The position numbers and the translations under genes were made by a program. Source: Myxocyprinus asiaticus (Eukaryota; Chordata; Actinopteri; Cypriniformes; Catostomidae). From it: a stretch of 64,000 nucleotides of DNA. Below are positions 57,121-64,000 of this stretch, in pieces. The stretch lies in contig NC_059368.1 of NCBI RefSeq assembly GCF_019703515.2, positions 33,043,891 to 33,107,890 on the forward strand, in the 5' to 3' direction. The notes under the pieces are model-generated. The model was given only the letters and a program-made list of their open reading frames with translations, made no database searches and was not told the DNA's origin. Every line of letters begins with the position of its first letter. Position 1 is the first letter of the stretch.

Positions 57121-57388
57121 TGGTAGTTCAGGAGAGGGTGGAGCTCAGGCCGGAGGTATCTCCCAAACCAATTTCATTCACTCCAGTCCCTTGCGGAGAC
57201 CACCTCTTGCTGTCGCAACTTACAGATATTGCCAGGTTGCAAGCGGAATTCGTGGACGTGTTTTCACACCTACCCAGTCGCACGAACCTCATAGACCATA
57301 TCGAGACCACCCCGGGGTGGTGGTTCGTAGCCGCCCCTATCGTCTTCCTGAACACAAGAAAAAGGTTGTTCAGTAAGAATTAGAGGCA

Positions 57389-58470
57389 ATGCTCGAAATG
57401 GGCATAATACAAGAGTCGCACAGCGATTGGGCCAGCCTGGTAGTTCTGGTACTGAAGAGTGACGGCTCGGTCCTCTTCTGTGTTGACTACCGAAAAATGA
57501 ATGCGGTGTCCAAATTTCACACTTATCCAATGCCGCAAATTGACGAGTTACTCGATCGGTTGGGTGTGGCTCAATTTTACTCGACGCTGGACTTAACAAA
57601 GGCAGATCCCTTTAACTCCAATGTCCCGAGAAAAGACTGCTTTTTCCACATCGTTCGGATTACACCAATTTGTGACACTTCCGTCGGTTTGTTTGGAGCC
57701 CCGGCCACGTTTCAGCGCCTTATGGACAAGGTCCTCAGACCGCACACAGCATATGCCACCGCATATTTAGATGACATCATCATCTATAGTAATGATTGGC
57801 AGCGGCATATGCAACATCTGAGGGCTGTCCTGAGAGTGCTGAGACAGGCGGGACTCACAGCCAACCTGAAGAAGTATGCAACTGGGCAGGTGTAAGTTAG
57901 GTATCTGGGGTTCCACATGGGTCACGGGCAGGTGCGTCCACAGGTTGACAAAACCACAGCGATCACAGCCTGCCCGGTGCCCAAGACCAAAAAGGGGGTA
58001 AGGCAGTTTTTGGGGCTGGCTGGCTACTACCAAAGGTTTGTGCCTGTTATTCTGATGTCACCAGCCCGCTGACTGACCTTACTAAAAAGGGGGCTCCCGA
58101 TCCAGTCTAATGGACAGAGTCGTGCCAACAGGCCTTCCTTAAGATAAAGTCTGCATTGTGTGGGGGGCCGCTTTTACATGCACCTGATTTCTCTCTCCCC
58201 TTTATATTGCAGACTGATGCATCTGACAGGGGGCTGGGCGTGGTGCTCTCGCAGGAGGTGGGGGGAGGAATGGCCAGTGCTATTTATTAGTCGCAAGCTC
58301 TCCTTCAGGGAGATAAAATAGAGTACCATCGAGAAGGAGTGTCTTGCGATTAAGTGGGCTGTTCTTACCCTCCACTACTACCTGCTGGGGCGGTCCTTCA
58401 CCCTCTGTTCTGATCGTGCTCCTCTGCAGTGGCTCCACTGCATGAACGATACCAACACGTGGATCACCCG
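57389..58470 (+). pseudogene. Gmr1-like reverse transcriptase and RNase H
   Basis: The frame 57389-57895 has SHSDWASLVVLVLKSDGS, FCVDYRKMNAVSKFHTYPMP, LFGAPATFQRLMDKVLRP and the active site TAYLDDIIIYSND (57760-57785, both Asp kept). The TAA at 57896 and later breaks separate the connection (VRQFLGLAGYYQRF, about 57990-58040) from RNase H (LQTDASDRGLGVVLSQEV, about 58205-58260; ECLAIKWAVLTLHYYLLG, about 58335-58390). The last part before the LTR is VADFLSRNG-like. Confidence 0.8.
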
Positions 58471-58604
58471 TTAGTATCTGGCTCTCCAGCCCTTTAAGTT
58501 CAAGGTGATCCACAGACTGGGGGTGCAGATGGTTGTGGCTGACTTTCTCTCCAGAAACGGGAGCAGGCCAGATGTTGCCCCGGCCTGAGTCAGCGGTGGG
58601 GGCG

Positions 58605-58751
58605 TGTGGCATGGGGGGGCGTGGTCATGTGTTGGTCTGCGGGAGAGGGCGGTAAGGCTCGTCACCTGGCTCATAATTGTCTCTAACACCTGTCTCTCAT
58701 TATAGTGATGGCGGAGGGAGACTTAAAATGCACGCCAGAGCATCAGAGGTG
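58605..58751 (+). repeat. Truncated 3' LTR of Gmr1-like copy C
   Basis: It starts TGTGGCATGGGGGG after a purine-rich tract and follows the 5' LTR to GAGCATCAGAGG, where it breaks off. AT-rich sequence and a Tc1 fragment follow. Confidence 0.82.
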
Positions 58752-58839
58752 TTGTTATATCATAAAAATGTTTAAATATTAAATTATTTATTATTATTAT
58801 TATATTAAAAAAAAAAAATTTAAACATCAAAGATTTTTA

Positions 58840-59085
58840 CTATCACATGCCTTGTTCTTGGAGTGATCTTTGTTGGTCGACCACTCCTGGGTAGGGTAAC
58901 AACGGTCTTGAATTTCCTCCATTTGTACACAATCTGTCTGTGGATTGGTGGAGTCCAAACTCTTTAGAGATTGCTTTGTAGTGTTTTCCAGCCTGATGAT
59001 CATCAATAACTCTTTTTCTGAGATCCTCCTCAGAAATCTCCTTTGTTCGTGCCATGACACACTTCCACAAACATGTGTTGCAAAG
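58840..59085 (-). pseudogene. Tc1-like transposase N-terminal fragment
   Basis: Minus-strand codons give MARTKEISEEDLRKRVIDDH, then QAGKHYKAISKEFGLHQST, the paired-like helix-turn-helix start of a Tc1 transposase. After a frameshift come codons matching the GRPTK...T linker. No DDE domain or inverted repeats are seen. It is a different Tc1 family from the one at 14.4-16.1 kb. It is wedged between the Gmr1-like LTR and an I-clade LINE. Confidence 0.75.
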
Positions 59086-60365
59086 ATCAGACTTCTTTCT
59101 TCTTCTTTTCTGTTTATTGGTGGTTGGCAAACTAGTTTTTGGTGCATTTCCCCCAACAACTGAACTGGAGTGTGGAGCATCGATGGGACATGAAAATTAT
59201 TACTCTCTCTCTCTCGCTCTCTCTCTATCTCTCTCTCTCTCTCTATATATATATACACTTAAAAAAAATACAATAAATAACAACTATATTCTAGACTCAA
59301 CTCCTGTTGCTTTTAAAAAAGCCCAAAACTGCATCTTTCATTGGTATTCTCCCATGCTTTTTAGCCAGAAAAGTTTCTAGAGACATAATATTAATTTCCA
59401 TTTCCTGCAACTTTGCCTGCATTACTTGCCTTTCATTGTTATATGCTGTACAATGTATAAGGATGTGTTCAACTGTTTTTAGCTCATTGCACTTACTGCA
59501 CATTCTTGTGGGATGCTTATTGATTTTATGTAAATTGGCATTCAACCCTCTGTGTCCTATACGAAGTCTGGTAATTATTGAATTGTCCTTCTTAATACAG
59601 AAATCAAATCTCCTGTTCCCACATTTTTCTGAATTTTAAACAGATGCCTCCTTTTACCTCTCTTTCCCATAGATTTTGCCAGATGTTATTTACCGCTTTA
59701 CGAAAAAGTCTTGGCTTCTGATTTACTCATATTTATGGTAATCTCTACATTACAGCATTTAAGTGAGTTCTTTGCAAGTTTATCTGCTACCTCATTACCC
59801 TCCACTCCTACATATGCAGGAACCCAAAGAAATGTGATGGAAAAACCTCCGTTACTTAACCTATATAATACTTGCAAGATTTCAAATATAATATCTTGTC
59901 TACTATCAGAATGGCCAGATTGCTGGCTTATCAGGGCTGCCAGAGAATCTGTACATATAACTCCTCATTCATATCCTCCACCCACTGAAGAGCAATGAGA
60001 ATTGCAGCTAATTCCACAGTAAATACAGATAAGTTGTCTGATGTTCTCTTTCTGATAGATACCTGATATTTAGGTACAAAAACAGCTACTCCAGTTTTCC
60101 CTGAGATTGGATCTTTTGATCCATCTTTAAAGATAGGCATCATGTGGCAGTACTTATGTTCCATGTACTGCTGTACAACATATTCTTCTGAGAATAGCTA
60201 ATTTTTCTTAGTTTCTTGGAGTATATTAATGTCTATGCAAGGCATTGTAAAATACCATGGTGGCATTGTGGGCAATGGCACAGTTTGGCTATAATTATTA
60301 TGGTCCAATCCCATTGACTGGGCTAATCTAGTCCCTATCCATCCAAGGCTTTGGCTGTTGTCTTA
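59086..60365 (-). mobile_element. I-clade LINE 3' end with RNase H
   Basis: On the minus strand it starts, 5'-truncated, near 60365 and passes through RNase H and a C-terminal CCHC region. It ends with a 3' UTR (ATGCACCAAAAACTAGTTTG, AACCACCAATAAACAG) and an AAGAAG-type tail near 59086. A TC/TA-rich microsatellite (about 59201-59257) interrupts the 3' UTR. RNase H within the ORF is a mark of I-superfamily LINEs. I recall this family as the fish Nimb group (memory). Confidence 0.75.
59297..60350 (-). pseudogene. I-clade LINE RNase H and C-terminal CCHC remnant
   Basis: The RNase H part (59931-60164) has PIFKDGSKDPISGKTGVAVF (first catalytic Asp kept) and FTVELAAILIALQWVEDMNE (Glu kept). The middle of the domain is broken. 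The C-terminal part (59297-59545) has LHKINKHPT, then CSKCNELKTVEHILIHC (a C-C-H-C zinc-binding pattern), then KLQEMEINIMSLETFL. Upstream codons at 60180-60350 (MDWDHNNYSQTVPLPTMPPW) belong to the same ORF. Confidence 0.75.
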
Positions 60366-60437
60366 AGTATGTGTAAACTTCATATTGCTTGAAACAGACA
60401 TACACATACACATCATATACTGCATGCGATCTTACAG

Positions 60438-61180
60438 TGTGAGAATCTTTTTTTTTTTTTCTTTTTCTTTTGAGTTTAAAGCTACATAAAGGCCAAATCC
60501 AATGTTTCCAATCTCCTGCCCCAGAAGTCAATCACACAACAACCCAGTTAAGGAAAAAAGAACGTTTAATTTACCAAAATTATAGGGACATTAACTTCAG
60601 GGGAGAGCAAGGCCAACACAACAAAGTGATTTTAACTACCGCAGGGATTAAGTAAATAACCTAGAAAAACAAAAGAAGAAAAGAAAAGAAAAAAAAGGAC
60701 TTACCTAACTCCCTGACTAAACATAAACAATAAATAACAAGGAATATAAAAGAAATGGCACCCTCCCCCAATGGTTCCACTACCAAATAATGTATTTACA
60801 AAATAAAGCTAAAGAACAATAACTTTAACACCACACCACTACTTAGGTTGTCTCTCTGACTGTAACACACTATACAGCAGACTAACATAGGTATCATAAA
60901 CAGAACACACATTTCAGCACACGAGCACATCTGGGAACAGGAGACAGGACGCATCCTGATGAAAGGAAGTCTCTCTCTCCTTCAGCGTGAGCAGCACCGG
61001 CTTTATCTCCCCTCTTTCCTGTCACCAGCCAATCCAGCAAACACAAGTTGATTGAGAACAGTTGATGTTAATAAAGTACCTATCAACAAAGTGAAAGGGA
61101 AAACAGATCAGAGAAAGGGAGAAAACACACACACCAATACCATACACACATGTATAGTAAAATACGTCTGAGACCTAACA
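60438..61180 (-). mobile_element. Possible LTR of an unidentified element
   Basis: The minus strand starts TGTTAGGTCTCAGACG at 61180 and ends near GATTCTCACA at 60438, so it has TG...CA ends. Its interior looks like a long non-coding promoter and leader region. I found no matching second LTR or clear target duplication, so the call is weak. It lies downstream of the SAMD3-like exons. Confidence 0.3.
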
Positions 61181-61767
61181 GTCTACAGTCACTTATTTAC
61201 CATATAGTCCACTATATAGTGTGTTGAGATTTAGTAGTGTTGTCCAAATGTCTAGTAAGAATTATTACACCATAAATAGTAGATTCAAAATATCCCATAA
61301 TAGATTGTAAAATACCAAGCACAAGTACAAGTGTACAATCAAGGGTTGCTAACTGAAAGCTAACAATGACCATGCACTGCACAGACAGTCAAAAAACCCA
61401 TCTGTGCTTGCATGCCAGATGAATGGAATGACCTGTGTAGTGCCCAAAAGTGATTTTTGAATTTTCTAGCTAACACAGTATAGTCCTCTGTATAGAAATC
61501 CATATATAGTAATGCCAAGTAGTGAATTATTTCATACACATTATCACTGTTGTCTAGTGCGTTTTCCAGAAAATTAAAGTGTCCTTTTAATTTGTAATTT
61601 TTTCCAGACCCAGTAAACCCTGAATTGCAGATAAGTTAATGACAGAAACAGCTTTTCCTCACATTAGATTTGACAATGACTGACACTATTTCTACAAGTG
61701 ACACAGTGTCATTTTTTTGGTTGAGGGTATGTGATCAAAGGATTGTGTAAAATCAGACTATCCTTAC

Positions 61768-61923
61768 TTGTACATCAAGGGGCTGAAGTAGACTGCACAG
61801 GTCAGAACTGCTAATAGTTCGCACTCTGTACATTTGTAGCAGTCTTGGAACATACTTGTCGAGTCCGTCAAAGAAAGACCAGTGTATATCAGTAGAAACC
61901 AGGTGCATAAACTCCGCACTAAT
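61768..61923 (-). CDS. SAMD3-like gene, second visible coding exon
   Basis: The 156-bp exon is open in one frame. It is preceded by a strong acceptor (TTTTCTCCTTACAG, ending at 61924) and followed by a donor GTAAGGA (61767-61761). It starts in phase 0, matching the end of the upstream exon, and encodes ISAEFMHLVSTDIHW, then FFDGLDKYVPRLLQMYRVR. This matches the segment that follows WPALF in the fish SAMD3-like proteins I remember. The intron between the two exons is 312 bp. The next exon is not found; LTR-like sequence begins about 590 bp further on. Confidence 0.65.
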
Positions 61924-62235
61924 CTGTAAGGAGAAAATCCAAAGTGAAGATCCAAAGACAATGTAAGTGCAGCAGGTCAGTATAAAAGTATATTACAGTA
62001 GGTTGAGCAAAGAGGTCGGCATTGGGTTGACTTTGGCTCTTATAGGCCATTAAAATGTAAAATTCTGCAGCTAAAAAAATAAAATAAAATAAAAATTCCC
62101 GAATCAACAAACACAAAAATGCTGATATTGAAACAAAAAGTCAAATTCAAATATAAGATTTGAATGACTGCAAAGCTTCATATTTTTGAGGCCGCATTTA
62201 AAAAAATTAAAAAAGATTATCTACAAAATAATTAC

Positions 62236-63201
62236 CTGGTTTTCTGAGAACAGTGCTGGCCATCTGTCTTCAATTTCAGACACAGAAGGTTCACCATCAA
62301 CAATCTCCTTCCTTCACAAGGCAAAGGTGCTCTCCATCAGAGCATGTATCATTTTCCTGTCTCTCTTCCTTTTCTTCATCTCATCCATCAGAGACATTCA
62401 CTCACTTTCAAGGCAGTCTGGAGATTTCTTTTCAGGAAAATCTGGCAAAAAGTTGATCTCAGACCGTTTTGCTTTCTTTAGTTTCTTGTTCCCAGTTGAT
62501 TGGTCTGTTGACCTCTTTTGATTGACTGTAAGCTCTGGGCATCCAGCAATACGGTACTTCTGATGAAGGTTACCCATCTTAAAAGTGAGGCTGAACTTCC
62601 AGCAGTACCATCCATGTGAAGAACCTGGCTCTCTCAAACAGGGATGCTTTTCAACAAGGGCTTTGGCAACATCCTCAATTTTTTTTGATGTTGGATATGC
62701 ATTGTACTCATACATAGCACTTCCTACTCTGTCAAGTATGTCTCTCTTCGTAGCAGCAATAACAGTAAATAGAGAACCATCTTCTTCATAAGTCTCATTT
62801 CCTTTTCTGAGCTTAAGTTCAACATCATAAGAGAAAGTGGGTATGATAAAATGGTCAGGCCAGTGCTTGGAACGATGGGTTGATAGAGAACATACAGAGA
62901 ATGCTGAGGACCTACTGGCTGTGTCAGAACAACCATTGTCCAGTGAGGATACAAAGGGGGGCGCATTGGGTGGTGCCTTTAGTATTACCTTCAGCCTTGG
63001 TCTCTCTGTGGGTAGCTCAGACATGTCAGTCAAGTTGCAGAGCTCATTGTTGAAATCTGGATCTTGAAACTGGATAACAATATCACCCTCTAGAATAAGC
63101 TTGCTCTTGAGTGTAGTCTTCAATTCGTCCACTGTCTCTAGAAAACTTTCAATCTGGACCCTCCGGATGTCATCATCTGCAAGAATGACGTGAAGCAACA
63201 T
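62236..63201 (-). pseudogene. SAMD3-like family protein, long first coding exon with two TGA codons
   Basis: From the ATG at 63201 the frame is open for 267 codons. It has a PB1/ubiquitin-like N-terminus (MLLHVILADDDIRRVQIESF, QFQDPDFNNELCNLTDM), a Ser-rich linker, then FSYDVELKLRKGNE, VEKHPCLREPGSSHGWYCWK and EINFLPDFPEK. TGA follows at 62398-62400 and again, in frame, at 62314-62316. Between and after them the family sequence continues (MSLMDEMKKRKRDRKMI, RKEIVDGEPSVSEIEDRWPA) to a donor CAG|GTAAT at 62236. Both stops fall where Arg (CGA) would fit. No SAM domain is visible, and the cellular role is unknown to me. Confidence 0.7.
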
Positions 63202-63210
63202 GCTGGAACC

Positions 63211-64000
63211 TTAACGGTCTGGGGTCGACGGACGCGCCAGCGCGTCCTGCTGGATTTTTTCCGAATAACAGCTCCGTCAATACTCCGTCATTTTTGAGCA
63301 TACAGATAAGTGTAAGACATCATTAGAAACCATAAAGGGTCTACTTTTATTTGTGTACACTCACAATAACAACAAAACCTTGTGCTTTTGTAAAATAAAG
63401 AAAATAAACAGGGTGCGCTTTCAGCCGTCTCTGTCTCCGTGAGCATCTTTCTGAAACCTGTCAAAAAATGAACTGAAACTCCGCGAATATTTATCACACA
63501 AACATGAAACATATGTCTAAAGAATGCTTAAAATGTCTGCTTTTAAATAAAACACTTCAAATTTAAAACAAATATTCTCCTGCAATGTAATCTGTATGAA
63601 ACAAAGCGATGTACAGTTTCTATGGGCTCAGCTCATAATCTCTAATGAGATCACACCCACCAGCAGAGCACGCTATTCATACGGTGCAAATGGTAAACGT
63701 CCCCGACAATGCCTTAAAAAACATCAAGTTCATCATCAGATTCATTCACTTTCCTGCGCGTTTGGAAGATGGCACGCTACACAGGTGAGGAAGCTCTACA
63801 GATGGTCCTGGATAGTGATGAAGAGTTCACATTTTCCTCAGAAGAAGAGAGGGACTCCGACAATGAATGTTTACATTTTGAAGAGCGATTTGATCCAGCT
63901 GAGGATACAATTCCGGATGAGTAAGTCATTTAGTTTTACTTACATTAGTTGACATGCTATGTTATATAAACATGTACATATTTTACTAGTTGGACTATTT
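63211..64000 (+). mobile_element. piggyBac-like transposon, left end (continues past window)
   Basis: TTAA at 63211-63214 is the piggyBac target. It is followed by CGGTCTGGGGTCGACGGACG, and a perfect hairpin GGACGCGC-CA-GCGCGTCC lies at about 63229-63246, consistent with a piggyBac terminal and subterminal repeat. The first transposase-like exon begins at 63769. The right end is outside the window, so the second TTAA cannot be checked. The element starts 10 bp from the ATG of the SAMD3-like gene, which is on the opposite strand. Confidence 0.65.
63769..63920 (+). CDS. piggyBac-like transposase, first exon
   Basis: The ATG at 63769 gives MARYTGEEALQMVLDSDEEF followed by an acidic run (SSEEERDSDNE) and FEERFDPAEDTIPD. 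Such an acidic N-terminus with ...DSD... clusters is usual for fish piggyBac transposases. A consensus donor GTAAGT at 63921 ends the exon; without splicing the frame would stop at TAA within the donor. The catalytic Asp residues and C-terminal RING-like part would lie to the right of the window. An alternative is a host gene with an acidic N-terminus, but the nearby TTAA end favours piggyBac. Confidence 0.55.

Larger units (their letters stand above)
54021..58751 (+). mobile_element. Gmr1-like Ty3/gypsy retrotransposon (copy C)
   Basis: The most complete of three copies. Order: 5' LTR (54021-54336), primer-binding site (54338), gag with SCAN-like part and zinc knuckle, protease, integrase with GPY/F-like tail, reverse transcriptase, RNase H, and the first 147 bp of the 3' LTR (58605-58751). 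Integrase lies before RT, which is the copia-like order known in deuterostome Gmr1-like elements. Stops and frameshifts interrupt every gene. The 3' LTR is cut off, so no target duplication can be read. Confidence 0.88.

Noticed and set aside
62314..62400. TGA codons read as selenocysteine
   Set aside because: Both fit Arg CGA to TGA change, the family is not known for selenocysteine, and no SECIS-like hairpin was recognised downstream.
62186..62521. Plus-strand open frame of 111 codons
   Set aside because: It overlaps the minus-strand SAMD3-like exon, which has family similarity and splice sites.

Overview
The window reads as nuclear DNA of a bony fish, most likely a carp-like (cyprinid/otophysan) fish. 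The evidence is the repeat content: DIRS tyrosine-recombinase retrotransposons, Gmr1-like Ty3/gypsy elements with SCAN-like gag, L1/Tx1-type and CR1/L2/Rex1-type LINEs, an I-clade LINE with RNase H, Tc1, hAT and piggyBac elements, a tRNA-derived SINE, and long (TA)n and (GT)n arrays. There is no operon, rRNA, true tRNA gene or CRISPR. The species call is inference from repeat families remembered, not from a search.

Layout. 0-6.7 kb: two SINEs, a hAT-type MITE, a deleted L1 and a truncated LINE. 6.7-9.9 kb: AT-rich sequence with no recognisable feature. 9.9-16.1 kb: a nearly complete DIRS element on the minus strand whose 5' end meets a Tc1 element, which is itself split by a LINE 3' end. 16.1-23 kb: a plus-strand L1 carrying a solo LTR (5-bp target duplication) and, 10 bp away, a nearly full-length CR1/L2-type LINE. 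24.1-27.7 kb: a second deleted L1. 30.7-34.5 kb: a decayed chromodomain Ty3/gypsy element with the usual pol order. 36.3-39.6 kb: a rearranged Gmr1-like element and a DIRS 5' end. 40-45 kb: microsatellites and MITEs. 45.2-50 kb: a DIRS half followed directly by a Gmr1-like element. 51.3-52.1 kb: a hAT MITE with perfect 8-bp target duplication. 54-58.8 kb: the most complete Gmr1-like element, with integrase upstream of reverse transcriptase. 58.8-60.4 kb: Tc1 and I-clade LINE pieces.

The only host-type gene is at 61.8-63.2 kb on the minus strand. It has two exons of a fish SAMD3-like family, with good splice sites and matching phase, but two in-frame TGA codons in the first exon. A piggyBac element (TTAA, inverted-repeat end, first transposase exon with a GTAAGT donor) begins 10 bp upstream of its ATG and runs off the window.

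Roughly two thirds of the window is recognisable mobile DNA (my estimate by eye). Almost every element is broken by stops, frameshifts or deletions, so 'pseudogene' is used for most coding remnants. The main points of interest are the integrase-before-RT gypsy group, two L1 copies that share one ORF1 junction but join different ORF2 points, and the SAMD3-like/piggyBac junction.
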